Origin: Streptomyces aureoverticillatus
Lineage (GTDB): Bacteria; Actinomycetota; Actinomycetes; Streptomycetales; Streptomycetaceae
Length of the DNA stretch: 64,000 bases
Assembly (NCBI RefSeq): GCF_014649395.1
Contig: NZ_BMSY01000008.1
Coordinates: forward strand, 1-64,000
Direction of reading: 5' to 3'
Shown: in pieces, positions 39,605 through 49,063 of the stretch
Layout: each line of letters opens with the position of its first letter
Numbering within the stretch: the stretch's first letter is position 1
Program-made: the position numbers and the translations under genes
The notes under the pieces: generated by a model
The model's input: only the letters and a program-made list of their open reading frames with translations
What the model was told of the DNA's origin: nothing
Databases searched by the model: none

Positions 39605-42478
39605 ATGGGTAACGGAAACGATCTGGAGCAGGCCCTGCGGCGCGCGGTGCGCGGGGACGTGGACTTCTCGGTGACCGGGCGGGCCCTCGTCACCATGGAC
39701 GCGTCCAACTACCGCCGCGTCCCGCGGGCCGTCGTCGCCCCGCGTGACACCGCCGACGTCGCGGCCACCCTCGCCGCGTGCCGCGACCACGGCGTGCCCG
39801 TCGTCCCCAGAGGCGCCGGCACCTCCATCGCGGGCCAGGCCACCGGCACCGGCGTGGTCCTGGACTTCACCCGCCACATGGACCGGATCCTCGACCTGGA
39901 CCCCGAGCGGCGGACCGCCCGCGTGCAGCCCGGCGTCGTACTCGACACCCTCAGGGACGCGGCCGCCACCCACGGCCTCACCTTCGGCCCCGACCCCTCC
40001 ACCCACAGCCGCTGCACTCTCGGCGGCATGATCGGCAACAACTCGTGCGGCTCGCACTCGGTGGCGTGGGGCACGACGGCGGACAACGTCCACGAGCTGT
40101 CGGTCATCGGCGGCGACGGTCCGCTCACGCTCGCGCACGGGGCCTGGAACGGCGCCCCCGCGGGCCTGCGCCCCCTGGTGGAGGCCCACCTGGCCAGGCT
40201 CCGCACCGGCTTCCCCGACCTGCCCCGCCGCATCTCCGGCTACGCCCTCGACGCCCTCCTGCCCGAACACGGCCCCGACCTTCCCCGCTTCTTCTGCGGC
40301 AGCGAGGGCACCCTGGGCATCCTCACCGAGGCCACCGTCCGCCTCGTCGAGTCGCCCCGCGCGCGGGCGCTCGCCGTCCTCGGGTACGTGGACGAGAGCG
40401 CGGCGGCCGAGGCGGCGCCCGCCCTGCTCCCGCACCACCCCCTCACCGTCGAGGGCATGGCCGCCGACCTCGTGCGCGACCCGCGCGGCCTGCCCAAGGG
40501 CAGCGCCTGGCTGTTCGTGGAGACGGGCGGCGACACAACGGAAGAGGCGCAGGCGCACGCCGCCGCGATCGTGCGCGCCGCCGACTGCGTGGACGCCCTC
40601 GTGGTCGGCGACCCGGCGCGGCAGCGCGCCCTGTGGCGGGTGCGCGAGGACGCGTCCGGCACCGCCACCCGCATGCCCGACGGCAGCGAGGCGTGGCCCG
40701 GCTGGGAGGACTGCGCGGTGCCGCCCGCCCGACTCGGGCCCTATCTGCGGGAGTTCCGCGCCCTGCTCGCCGAGCACGGCCTGCGCGGCACCCCGTACGG
40801 GCACTTCGGCGACGGCTGCATCCACGTACGCATCGACTTCGACCTCCTCAGCGAGGCGGGCGTGGCCCGCTTCCGGCGCTTCTCCGAAGACCTCGCCGAC
40901 CTCGTCGTCGCGCACGGCGGCTCCCTGTCCGGCGAACACGGCGACGGCCAGGCCCGCGCCGAACTGCTCCCGAAGATGTACGGCCCCGAACTCGTCTCCC
41001 TCTTCGAGCAGGTGAAGGACCTCTGGGACCCGGCGGGCCTCCTCAACCCCGGCATGCTGGTCCGCCCGGCCCCGCTCGACACCAACCTCCGCTTCACGCC
41101 CCTGCCGCGCGAGCCCGTCGGCCCCCCTTTCACGGCCTTCGGCTACCCCCACGACGACGGCGACTTCTCGGCGGCCGTACGCAGGTGCGTGGGCGTCGCC
41201 AAGTGCCGTACGCCGACGGCCGCTTCGGGCGGCGGCGTCATGTGCCCCTCGTTCCGCGCGACCGGCGAGGAGGAGCACTCGACGCGCGGTCGCGCCCGCC
41301 TGCTGCACGAGATGCTGGCGGGCGAGGTGGTCACGGACGGCTGGCGCTCGACCGAGGTGCGCGACGCCCTCGACCTGTGCCTGTCCTGCAAGGGCTGCCG
41401 CTCCGACTGTCCGGTCGGCGTCGACATGGCCACGTACAAGGCGGAGTTCCTGCACCACCACTACGCCGGGCGGCGCAGGCCCGCCGCGCACTACGCGATG
41501 GGGCGCCTGCCGCGCTGGCTGCGCGCCGTGGCGGCGACGCGGTCGGCCCGGCTCGTCAACCTGCTCGCGTCCGTCCCGCCCCTGGCCGCGCTCGCCAAGC
41601 GCCTCGGCGGCATCGAGCCGCGGCGGGCGCTGCCGCGGGTGGCGCCGCGGACGTTCCGCCGGTGGGCGGAGGCGCGCGAGGTCCTCGCGGCGACCGGCCG
41701 CGGGGAGGCGGCTGTGACACCTGGTCGTGGCGGCGCGGCTGAGCCCGCTGCACGCGGCCGCACCGTCGTGCTCTGGCCCGACACCTTCACCGACCACCTC
41801 TCGCCCTCCGTCGCGCGGGCCGCCGTACGCGTACTCGAAGCCGCGGGCCTGACGGTGGTGCTGCCGCCGGACGGCGTGTGCTGCGGCCTGACGTACGTCT
41901 CCACGGGGCAGCTCGACCAGGCCCGCGCGGTGCAGCGCCGCACCCTGGAGCTGATGCGGCCGCTCCTGGAGCGGCTGGGCGAGGGCACCCCGCTGGTCGT
42001 CCTGGAGCCGAGCTGCGCGGCGGCCCTGAAGACGGACCTGGTGGAACTCGGCGGCGCCGGCGACCCGGGCGCGCGGACGCTGGCCGCCTCCGTCCGCACC
42101 TTCGCCCAGACCCTGGAGGAGTACGCCCCCGACTGGACCCCGCCGCGCCTGGCCCGCCCCGTCGTCGGCCAGACCCACTGCCACCAGCACGCCGTCCTCG
42201 GCGACGCGGCCGAGCGCCGACTGCGCGCCGCCGCGGGCCTGGACGGCGCCCTGGCCGGCGGCTGCTGCGGCCTGGCGGGCAACTTCGGCTTCGAGAAGGG
42301 GCATTACGAGGTGTCGGCGGCGTGCGCGGAGGAGCAGCTCCTTCCGTCCGTGCGGCGGGCGCCGGACGGCGCGGAGGTCCTGGCGGACGGCTTCTCGTGC
42401 CGTACACAGCTGGAGCAGTTGGCGGGGGTGCGGGCGCGGCACCTCGCCGAGGTGCTCGCGGAGGGTTTGAGCCAGTGA
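39605..42478 (+). CDS. FAD-linked oxidase / Fe-S dehydrogenase fusion (GlcD-GlcF or D-lactate dehydrogenase type)
   Basis: 957 residues in one chain. N-terminal FAD_binding_4 (VPVVPRGAGTSIAGQATGTGVVLDFTRHMDRILDLD; FGPDPSTHSRCTLGGMIGNNSCGSHSVAWGTTADNV) and FAD-oxidase C (GTLGILTEATVRLVES; YGHFGDGCIHVRIDFDL; GGSLSGEHGDGQARAELLPKMYG). Then Fe-S motifs RRCVGVAKCRTPTAASGGGVMCPSF and CLSCKGCRSDCPVGVD (near 590), then two CCG domains (GVCCGLTYVSTGQLDQA; CCGLAGNFGFEKGHYEVS). This order is that of bacterial Dld-II-like D-lactate or 2-hydroxyacid dehydrogenases feeding electrons to the quinone pool. The precise substrate is unresolved. Confidence 0.9.
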   Translation: MGNGNDLEQALRRAVRGDVDFSVTGRALVTMDASNYRRVPRAVVAPRDTADVAATLAACRDHGVPVVPRGAGTSIAGQATGTGVVLDFTRHMDRILDLDPERRTARVQPGVVLDTLRDAAATHGLTFGPDPSTHSRCTLGGMIGNNSCGSHSVAWGTTADNVHELSVIGGDGPLTLAHGAWNGAPAGLRPLVEAHLARLRTGFPDLPRRISGYALDALLPEHGPDLPRFFCGSEGTLGILTEATVRLVESPRARALAVLGYVDESAAAEAAPALLPHHPLTVEGMAADLVRDPRGLPKGSAWLFVETGGDTTEEAQAHAAAIVRAADCVDALVVGDPARQRALWRVREDASGTATRMPDGSEAWPGWEDCAVPPARLGPYLREFRALLAEHGLRGTPYGHFGDGCIHVRIDFDLLSEAGVARFRRFSEDLADLVVAHGGSLSGEHGDGQARAELLPKMYGPELVSLFEQVKDLWDPAGLLNPGMLVRPAPLDTNLRFTPLPREPVGPPFTAFGYPHDDGDFSAAVRRCVGVAKCRTPTAASGGGVMCPSFRATGEEEHSTRGRARLLHEMLAGEVVTDGWRSTEVRDALDLCLSCKGCRSDCPVGVDMATYKAEFLHHHYAGRRRPAAHYAMGRLPRWLRAVAATRSARLVNLLASVPPLAALAKRLGGIEPRRALPRVAPRTFRRWAEAREVLAATGRGEAAVTPGRGGAAEPAARGRTVVLWPDTFTDHLSPSVARAAVRVLEAAGLTVVLPPDGVCCGLTYVSTGQLDQARAVQRRTLELMRPLLERLGEGTPLVVLEPSCAAALKTDLVELGGAGDPGARTLAASVRTFAQTLEEYAPDWTPPRLARPVVGQTHCHQHAVLGDAAERRLRAAAGLDGALAGGCCGLAGNFGFEKGHYEVSAACAEEQLLPSVRRAPDGAEVLADGFSCRTQLEQLAGVRARHLAEVLAEGLSQ

Positions 42479-42493
42479 GGCGGCCGCCTCGGC

Positions 42494-42527
42494 CTACGTC
42501 TCCGCGTACGTCTCCGCGTACGTATCG
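42494..42527. repeat. 12-bp tandem repeat upstream of the EamA gene
   Basis: tacgtctccgcg is repeated in tandem about 2.5 times, at the start of the 200-bp gap between the dehydrogenase stop and the EamA start. The rest of the gap holds promoter-like, A/T-richer DNA (taaaggggttttgtaac). Confidence 0.5.
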
Positions 42528-42678
42528 ACAGTGAGACGTACACCTCGCCGCACTTCGCCTTCGTAAGCCGTAAAGGGGTTTTGTAACCCTGACGCAGTCC
42601 ATTACCTTGGACGGTGGAGTGCATGAGGTTGGACTGTATGGCAGGTCGTCGCCGTGGCGACGGCGGGAAAGGCTTGGC

Positions 42679-43737
42679 GTGAACATCTCGCGTACGGATG
42701 GCGTGGCCCCGGCCTCGGGCGGCGGTGCCCCGGCCCAGGGTGGCCACGGTGGCGCGGACGGCGCCGCGGCGGCGCTGGAGGCTCCGGCGACGGTCGGCGT
42801 GCCCGAGGCCGCGGGGGCCGCGGAAGCGGCCGCGTACAAAGCCGGCCGACGCGCCGCGCTCGCGCCCGTCGGTCTCGTCCTCGCGGGCTGCGTCTCCGTG
42901 CAGTTCGGCGGGGCGATCGCCGTCAGCCTGATGCCGCGCGCCGGAGCGCTCGGCGTCGTCACCCTCCGCCTCCTCTTCGCCGCGATCGTCCTGCTGGTCA
43001 TCTGCCGCCCGCGGCTGCGCGGGCACTCGCGGGCGGACTGGGGCACCGTCCTCGCCTTCGGCGCGACGCTGGCCGCGATGAACGGCCTCTTCTACCAGGC
43101 GGTCGACCGCATCCCGCTGGGCCCGGCCGTCACCCTCGAAGTCCTCGGCCCGCTGGCCCTCTCGGTCATCGCGTCCCGCCGGGCGGTCAACGTGGTCTGG
43201 GCGGGCCTCGCCCTGTGCGGCGTGTTCCTGCTGGGCGGGGGCGGCGGCTTCGGGGCGCTCGACAAGGTCGGGGTGGCGTACGCGCTGGGGGCGGGCGCGA
43301 TGTGGGCGACGTACATCGTCTTCAGCGCCCGCGCGGGCCGCCGCTTCCCGCAGGCGGACGGCCTGGCCCTGGCCATGGCGGTGGCGGCCGTCCTCGTCCT
43401 CCCCCTGGGCATCGTCGAATCCGGCTCGAAGCTCACGGTCCCCAGCACCCTGGGCCTCGCCGCGGCCGTCGCCGTCATGTCCTCCGTGCTCCCCTACACC
43501 CTCGAACTCCTCGCCCTGCGCCGCCTGCCCGCGTCCACGTTCGCGGTCATGATGAGCCTCGAACCCGCCATCGCGGCGGTCGCCGGCTTCCTGATCCTCG
43601 ACCAGGGCCTGTCCCTCGTGGAGGCGGCCGCGATCACCCTGGTCATCGCGGCGAGCATGGGGGCGGTGCGGACCCAGGTGGGACGGGGGAGGGCGAAGGT
43701 GCCTCCGGTGGGGGGTGCGGGGGCGGCCCGCGAGTAG
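42679..43737 (+). CDS. EamA-family (DMT) exporter
   Basis: 352 residues with a disordered Gly/Ala-rich N-terminus (ASGGGAPAQGGHGGADGAA) and ten membrane helices in two EamA repeats (LVLAGCVSVQFGGAIAVSLMPRAGALGVVTLRLLFAAIVLL and the second starting GVAYALGAGAMWATYIVFSAR). ELLALRRLPASTFAVMMSLEPAIAAVAGFLILDQ is the conserved RhtA-like end. Probably exports amino acids or small metabolites. GTG 42679 with aaagg upstream. Confidence 0.85.
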   Translation: MNISRTDGVAPASGGGAPAQGGHGGADGAAAALEAPATVGVPEAAGAAEAAAYKAGRRAALAPVGLVLAGCVSVQFGGAIAVSLMPRAGALGVVTLRLLFAAIVLLVICRPRLRGHSRADWGTVLAFGATLAAMNGLFYQAVDRIPLGPAVTLEVLGPLALSVIASRRAVNVVWAGLALCGVFLLGGGGGFGALDKVGVAYALGAGAMWATYIVFSARAGRRFPQADGLALAMAVAAVLVLPLGIVESGSKLTVPSTLGLAAAVAVMSSVLPYTLELLALRRLPASTFAVMMSLEPAIAAVAGFLILDQGLSLVEAAAITLVIAASMGAVRTQVGRGRAKVPPVGGAGAARE

Positions 43738-43855
43738 TCGGGGCGGCCTGCCTGTCGGCTCGCGGGGACCGGCTCGCGGGGACCGATGTCATGGCGCGTG
43801 GGCCAAAGCGCTTGGGCCACACGTCCGGCGCCCACCCGGTGCTGGTCTGCAGCGG

Positions 43856-44674
43856 TCAGCCTTCGTCGGGGCCCGGGAGCGGTTCGCCGGTTTCCAGGAG
43901 GCTCTTGAGGCTGGACAGGACGGGTGGCCAGCCCTGGCTGCACATGGAGTGCAGGGTGCCGTCGGCGTCGAACTCGTGCGTGACGGTCAGCTTGACCTGG
44001 TCGCCGCCCTGGGGTTCGAGGTCGAAGGTGACCCGCGAGCGGCGCTCGGCCGCGAGCCGGCCGCGCACCTCCTCGCTGATGCCGACCGCCTCGGCCCATT
44101 GCGGGGTGAAGGTGTGCCAGGTGTAGGCCAGGCGGCGGTGGGGCTCGTAGGCGAGGACGACCTGCTCGGGGTCGGAGATCTCGATTCCGCCCTGCGTCCA
44201 CACGAGAGGTGAGCCCTCGGCCCAGTCGGTCGTGAAGCGCACGCCCCAGTAGCGCTCGGTGAACGCCGGGTCGGTCAGGGCCTGCCAGAGCCGCTCGGGG
44301 GTGGTGCGGATGTACGTCGTGTACACGAACGTCTTGCTGTCCATGGGAGATTGCTCCAATGCTCTCTTCAGGTCCGCGAGGGCGTTCACCCGCTCCCGGT
44401 CGAACCGGCTGATCCAGCGCTCCGCGAGGGCGTTGATCGGGGCGGCGTTCAGGTAATGCAGCTTCTCCCGCCCCTGCCTCACCGTGGTCACCAGCTCGGC
44501 GGCCTCCAGTACGGCCAGGTGCTTGCTGACCGACTGCCGGGCCATCCCCAGGTCCGCGCACAGCTCGCGCAGCGTCTGCCCGTTGCGGTCCCTGAGGCGG
44601 TCCAGCAGCCGCCGACGGCTGGGGTCGGCCAGCGCCTTGAACACCATGTCCATTGATTCGTCACCCTCAGTCAT
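43856..44674 (-). CDS. ArsR-type regulator fused to an SRPBCC (AHSA1) domain
   Basis: 272 residues. N-terminal winged helix (MDMVFKALADPSRRRLLDRLRDRNGQTLRELCADLGMARQSVSKHLAVLEAAELVTTVRQGREKLHYL). From about residue 110 an AHSA1/START-like ligand domain (KTFVYTTYIRTTPERLWQALTDPAFTERYWGVRF ... VTFDLEPQGGDQVKLTVTHEFDADGTLHSMCSQGWPPVLSSLKSLLETG). No metal-binding cysteines of the classical ArsR type are seen; the SRPBCC domain is the likely sensor. Divergent from the acyl-CoA operon. Confidence 0.88.
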   Translation of the reverse strand: MTEGDESMDMVFKALADPSRRRLLDRLRDRNGQTLRELCADLGMARQSVSKHLAVLEAAELVTTVRQGREKLHYLNAAPINALAERWISRFDRERVNALADLKRALEQSPMDSKTFVYTTYIRTTPERLWQALTDPAFTERYWGVRFTTDWAEGSPLVWTQGGIEISDPEQVVLAYEPHRRLAYTWHTFTPQWAEAVGISEEVRGRLAAERRSRVTFDLEPQGGDQVKLTVTHEFDADGTLHSMCSQGWPPVLSSLKSLLETGEPLPGPDEG

Positions 44675-44783
44675 GCAGCTATATGACTGCCCTTTCAGGA
44701 TGGGCAGCCGGATGGCTGCATGTCAACCGCAGGGATGGGCGCAGGGTGCTGTGGCTGGGAATCGGGCTGCCGCAATCAAAAAT

Positions 44784-44804
44784 AACCAAGCACGCTTGCT
44801 TGTT
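44784..44804. promoter_or_regulatory. Candidate operator of the acyl-CoA catabolic operon
   Basis: Within 44784-44804 (accaagcacgcttgcttgt) caag-cacg-cttg is a perfect 4-bp-arm palindrome extended by near matches. It is in an A/T-rich patch 57 bp before the first gene of the operon. Similar aag-gctt palindromes are typical TetR sites; the operon's own TetR (52982-53590) is the natural candidate. Confidence 0.5.
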
Positions 44805-44860
44805 TCTGCTCCCGCTGCCATGCTCCAGGGCACACCGCAGTCCCCCGAGGGGAGCGCCCC

Positions 44861-45739
44861 GTGTCCGACGTGCCCAAAGCTTCCGGTGTCGCCGCTGCCG
44901 CCGCTACCACCGTCACCGCCGTCACCGCCGTCCTCGACGACCTGCGCGACGAGAGTGTCGAACTCGACCGGATGGTCGCGGAGTTGGGCGACGAGGGGTG
45001 GGCGTCGGACACGCCCGCCCCCGGCTGGACCATCGCCCACCAGGTCGCCCACCTCGCCTGGACCGACCAGGCGGCCCTGCTCGCCGCCACCGACCCCGAC
45101 GCGTTCGCCGCGCACGCCGCCGTCGCCCTGAAGTCGCCGGACACCTTCGTCGACGACGGTGCCCGCGAAGGGGCCGCCCTGCCGCCCGCCGAACTGCTCG
45201 CCCGCTGGCGGGCCGGGCGCGACGAGCTGCAGCGGGTCCTGCGCGAGGCCCCCGCCGGCGCCCGCTTCCCCTGGTACGGCCCACCCATGTCCGCCGCCTC
45301 CGTCGCGACCGCCCGCCTCATGGAGACCTGGGCCCACGCCCAGGACGTCGCCGACGCGCTCGGCGTCCGCCGCGCGCCCACCGACCGGCTCCGCCACGTC
45401 GCCCGCATCGGCGTCCGGGCCCGCGACTACGCGTACGCGGTACGGGGGCACACGCCGCCCGCCGAGGAATTCCGCGTCGAACTCCTCGCGCCCAGCGGCG
45501 ACTTGTGGACGTACGGACCGGCCGACGCACCCCAGCGCGTCACCGGGCCCGCCCTCGACTTCTGCCTCCTCGCCACCCGCCGCGCCCACCGCGACGACCT
45601 CGCCCTGCGCGCGGAAGGGCCCGACGCCGACCAGTGGCTCGACATCGCCCAGGCCTTCGCCGGGCCCCCGGGAGCCGGACGGGAGGCGGCCGGGGAGTCC
45701 AAGGCGGCGGCCGGAGAGCCCAAGGAGGCGACCGCGTGA
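44861..45739 (+). CDS. TIGR03084-family metal-binding protein
   Basis: 292 residues, DinB/mycothiol-maleylpyruvate-isomerase-like. Metal-ligand candidates: His in PGWTIAHQVAHLAWTDQAAL (residues near 65-70) and in LMETWAHAQDVADALG. The C-terminal part (DRLRHVARIGVRARDYAYAVRG ... DQWLDIAQAFAGPPG) is typical of TIGR03084. In actinobacteria this family is found at the head of acyl-CoA/AtuA operons, and the role is unknown. GTG 44861. Its stop overlaps the next start by 4 bp. Confidence 0.87.
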   Translation: MSDVPKASGVAAAAATTVTAVTAVLDDLRDESVELDRMVAELGDEGWASDTPAPGWTIAHQVAHLAWTDQAALLAATDPDAFAAHAAVALKSPDTFVDDGAREGAALPPAELLARWRAGRDELQRVLREAPAGARFPWYGPPMSAASVATARLMETWAHAQDVADALGVRRAPTDRLRHVARIGVRARDYAYAVRGHTPPAEEFRVELLAPSGDLWTYGPADAPQRVTGPALDFCLLATRRAHRDDLALRAEGPDADQWLDIAQAFAGPPGAGREAAGESKAAAGEPKEATA

Positions 45740-47460
45740 GCGGGCGGACCTCCCCCCGGCCTCCCTTCCGCATCGGCAACGCCAGCGGCTTCTACGGCGA
45801 CCGCCACACCGCCGTACAGGAGATGCTCACCGGCGGCCCCCTGGACGTCCTCACCGGGGACTACCTCGCCGAGCTCACCATGCTCATCCTCGGCCGCGAC
45901 CGCCTCAAGGACCCGGCCCGGGGCGGCTACGCGAAGACGTTCCTCAAGCAGATGGAGGAGTGTCTGGGGGAGGCGATGGACCGGGGTGTACGACTCGTCG
46001 CCAACGCCGGTGGGCTCAACCCGGCCGGGCTGGCCGACCAGTTGAGGGAGTTGGCCGACCGCCTCGGCGTGCCCGCCCGCGTCGCCCACGTCGAGGGCGA
46101 CGACCTCGGCACCCGCCACCCCGACGCCCTCACCGCCCACGCCTACCTCGGCGGCTTCGGCATCGCGGAAGCCCTGCGCGCGGGCGCCGACGTCGTCGTC
46201 ACCGGCCGCGTCACCGACGCCGCACTCGTCACCGGCCCCGCCGCCGCCCACTTCGGCTGGGGGCCCGGCGACCACGACCGGCTCGCGGGCGCCGTCGTCG
46301 CCGGTCACATCCTGGAGTGCGGCACCCAGGCCACCGGCGGCAACTACGCCTTCTTCAACGAGAAGCCCACGGCCGACCTCCTCCGCCCCGGCTTCCCGCT
46401 CGCCGAGATCCACCCCGACGGTTCCTCCGTCATCACCAAGCACGACGGGACGGGCGGCGTCGTCGACGTCGGCACCGTCACCGCGCAGCTCCTGTACGAG
46501 ACCTCCGGCGCCCGCTACGCCGGGCCCGACGTCACCGCCCGCCTGGACACCGTCCGGCTGAGCCAGGAGGGGCCCGACCGCGTCCGCGTCGACGGCGTAC
46601 GCGGCGAGGCCCCGCCGCCCACCCTCAAGGCCGGCCTCACCCGCCTCGGCGGCCACCGCAACGAAGTCGTGTTCGTCCTCACCGGCCTCGACGTCGACGC
46701 CAAGGCGGATCTCGTACGCGCCCAGATCGAGGACGCGTTCGGGCAGGCCAAGTCCCGGCCCGCGTCCGTCCATTGGGAGCTCGCCCGCACCGACCGCCCC
46801 GACGCCCCCACCGAGGAGACCGCCAGTGCCCTGCTGCGGCTCGTCGTGCGCGACCCGGACGCGGACGTCGTCGGCCGGGCCGTCACGGGCGCCGCGATCG
46901 AGCTCGCGCTCGGCAGCTACCCGGGGTTCCACGTCACGGCCCCGCCCGGCAAGGGCACCCCGTACGGCGTCTTCGAGGCCGTGTACGTCGACGCCACGAC
47001 GGTCGATCACGTGGCGGTCCTCGACCAGGACGGCCGCCGCGTGCACATTCCGGCGCCGGAGGACACGCGGGAGTTGGCCGACGTCCAGGCCCCGCCGTTG
47101 CCCGAGCCGTTGGCGTACGACACGACACAGACCCACCGCGCCCCCCTCGGCCTCGTCGCCGGAGCCCGCAGCGGCGACAAGGGCGGGGACGCGAACGTCG
47201 GGGTGTGGGCGCGTACCGACGAGGCGTGGCGGTGGCTCGCGCACACCCTCACCGTCGAGCTGTTCCGTGAACTCCTGCCGGAGACGGCCGACTTGGCCGT
47301 ACGCCGCCACGACCTGCCCAATCTGCGCGCCCTCAACTTCGTCGTCGAGGGCGTCCTCGGCGCGGGCGTCGCCTCACGGGCCCGCTTCGACCCGCAGGCC
47401 AAGGCCCTCGGCGAGTGGCTGCGCGCCCGCCACGTCGACATACCGGAGGTACTGCTGTGA
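45736..47460 (+). CDS. AtuA-family protein (acyclic terpene utilisation)
   Basis: 574 residues. Begins RTSPRPPFRIGNASGFYGDRHTAVQEMLTGGPLDVLTGDYLAELTMLILGRDR; then MDRGVRLVANAGGLNPAGLADQLREL, GDDLGTRHPDALTAHAYLGGFGIAEALRAGADVVVTGRVTDAALVTGPA and ILECGTQATGGNYAFFNE are diagnostic of the AtuA/DUF1446 family; the C-terminus has an AtuA-like domain (APLGLVAGARSGDKGGDANVGVWAR). AtuA is needed for citronellol/geraniol degradation in Pseudomonas; its exact reaction is unknown. GTG 45736 overlaps TGA of the previous gene (GTGA). Confidence 0.9.
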   Translation: MSGRTSPRPPFRIGNASGFYGDRHTAVQEMLTGGPLDVLTGDYLAELTMLILGRDRLKDPARGGYAKTFLKQMEECLGEAMDRGVRLVANAGGLNPAGLADQLRELADRLGVPARVAHVEGDDLGTRHPDALTAHAYLGGFGIAEALRAGADVVVTGRVTDAALVTGPAAAHFGWGPGDHDRLAGAVVAGHILECGTQATGGNYAFFNEKPTADLLRPGFPLAEIHPDGSSVITKHDGTGGVVDVGTVTAQLLYETSGARYAGPDVTARLDTVRLSQEGPDRVRVDGVRGEAPPPTLKAGLTRLGGHRNEVVFVLTGLDVDAKADLVRAQIEDAFGQAKSRPASVHWELARTDRPDAPTEETASALLRLVVRDPDADVVGRAVTGAAIELALGSYPGFHVTAPPGKGTPYGVFEAVYVDATTVDHVAVLDQDGRRVHIPAPEDTRELADVQAPPLPEPLAYDTTQTHRAPLGLVAGARSGDKGGDANVGVWARTDEAWRWLAHTLTVELFRELLPETADLAVRRHDLPNLRALNFVVEGVLGAGVASRARFDPQAKALGEWLRARHVDIPEVLL

Positions 47461-49058
47461 CCGTGCTCGCGTCCGCGCTCGACCCCGCGAGCCCCGAGTA
47501 CACCGCCCACCGCGAGGCCATGCTCGCCAAGCTCGCCGAGCTGGACGCCGAGCAGGCCAAGGCGCTGGAGGGTGGCGGGGAGAAGTACGTCCAACGGCAC
47601 CGCAACCGCGGGAAGTTGCTGGCCCGGGAGCGCATCGAGCTGCTGCTCGACCCCGACACCCCGTTCCTGGAGCTGTCCCCGCTGGCCGCCTGGGGGAGCG
47701 AATATCCGGTCGGGGCCTCCATGGTGACCGGGATCGGCGTCGTCGAGGGCGTCGAGTGTCTGATCACCGCCAATGATCCGACGGTACGCGGCGGCGCCAG
47801 CAACCCCTGGACGCTGAAGAAGGCATTCCGCGCGCACGAGATCGGGCACGCCAACCGGCTTCCGTCCATCCATCTCGTCGAGTCCGGGGGCGCCGATCTC
47901 CCCTCCCAGAAGGAGATCTTCATCCCGGGCGGCGCCCTGTTCAAGCACCTCACGCAGTCCTCGGCGGCCGGGATACCGACCATCGCCGTCGTCTTCGGGA
48001 ACTCCACGGCGGGCGGCGCCTACGTGCCCGGCATGTGCGACCACGTGATCATGGTCAAGGAGCGCGCGAAGGTGTTCCTCGGCGGGCCGCCGCTGGTGAA
48101 GATGGCGACCGGCGAGGAGAGCGACGACGAGTCGCTCGGCGGCGCCGAGATGCACGCCCGCACCTCCGGCCTCGCCGACCACCTCGCCCAGGACGAGCAC
48201 GACGCCCTCCGGCAGGCCCGCCGCGTCGTCGCCCGCCTCAACTGGCGCAAGGCGCACGCCGACCCGGCCGTCCCCGCGGAGCCGCCCAAGTACGACGCCG
48301 AAGAACTGCTCGGTGTGGTCCCCGGCGACCTGCGCACCCCCTTCGACCCGCGTGAGGTCGTCGCGCGCGTCGTCGACGGCTCCGACTTCGACGAGTTCAA
48401 GCCCCTGTACGGGACGAGTCTGGTCACAGGCTGGGCGGCGCTGCACGGCTATCCCGTCGGCATCCTCGCCAACGCGCAGGGCGTGCTGTTCTCCGAGGAG
48501 TCGCAGAAGGCCGCCCAGTTCATCCAGCTCGCCAACCAGCGCGACATCCCGCTCCTCTTCCTGCACAACACCACCGGCTACATGGTCGGCAAGGAGTACG
48601 AGCAGGGCGGCATCATCAAGCACGGCGCCATGATGATCAACGCGGTCAGCAACAGCCGGGTGCCCCATCTCTCCGTCCTGATGGGCGCTTCCTACGGCGC
48701 CGGGCACTACGGCATGTGCGGGCGCGCCTACGACCCCCGCTTCCTGTTCGCCTGGCCCAGCGCCAAGTCCGCCGTGATGGGGCCGCAGCAGCTCGCGGGC
48801 GTCCTGTCGATCGTCGCCCGCCAGTCCGCGGCGGCGAAGGGCAAGCCGTACGACGAGGACGCCGACGCGGCGCTGCGCGCCATGGTGGAGCAGCAGATCG
48901 AGTCCGAGTCGCTGCCGATGTTCCTTTCGGGGCGGCTGTACGACGACGGGGTGATCGACCCGCGCGACACCCGCACCGTCCTCGGCATCTGCCTGTCCGC
49001 GATCCACACGGCCCCGGTCGAGGGCGCGCGCGGCGGCTTCGGCGTCTTCAGGATGTGA
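47457..49058 (+). CDS. Acyl-CoA carboxylase carboxyltransferase (beta) subunit
   Basis: 533 residues, carboxyltransferase subunit of a biotin-dependent acyl-CoA carboxylase (methylcrotonyl-, geranyl- or related acyl-CoA). Motifs: RNRGKLLARERIELLLDPDTPFLELSPLAAWG, NDPTVRGGASNPWTLKKAFRAHEIG, VESGGADLPSQKEIFIPGG (with the oxyanion GG), FGNSTAGGAYVPGMCD, and MGASYGAGHYGMCGRAYDPRFLFAWPSAKSAVMGPQQLAGVL. The last is characteristic of methylcrotonyl/geranyl-type beta subunits. GTG overlaps the AtuA stop (GTGA). Substrate choice needs context. Confidence 0.9.
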   Translation: MTVLASALDPASPEYTAHREAMLAKLAELDAEQAKALEGGGEKYVQRHRNRGKLLARERIELLLDPDTPFLELSPLAAWGSEYPVGASMVTGIGVVEGVECLITANDPTVRGGASNPWTLKKAFRAHEIGHANRLPSIHLVESGGADLPSQKEIFIPGGALFKHLTQSSAAGIPTIAVVFGNSTAGGAYVPGMCDHVIMVKERAKVFLGGPPLVKMATGEESDDESLGGAEMHARTSGLADHLAQDEHDALRQARRVVARLNWRKAHADPAVPAEPPKYDAEELLGVVPGDLRTPFDPREVVARVVDGSDFDEFKPLYGTSLVTGWAALHGYPVGILANAQGVLFSEESQKAAQFIQLANQRDIPLLFLHNTTGYMVGKEYEQGGIIKHGAMMINAVSNSRVPHLSVLMGASYGAGHYGMCGRAYDPRFLFAWPSAKSAVMGPQQLAGVLSIVARQSAAAKGKPYDEDADAALRAMVEQQIESESLPMFLSGRLYDDGVIDPRDTRTVLGICLSAIHTAPVEGARGGFGVFRM

Positions 49059-49063
49059 GGGAG

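Noticed and set aside
38906..42442. Minus-strand ORF of 1178 codons opposite the FAD/Fe-S dehydrogenase
   Set aside because: Antisense shadow; the plus strand has all FAD and Fe-S motifs.
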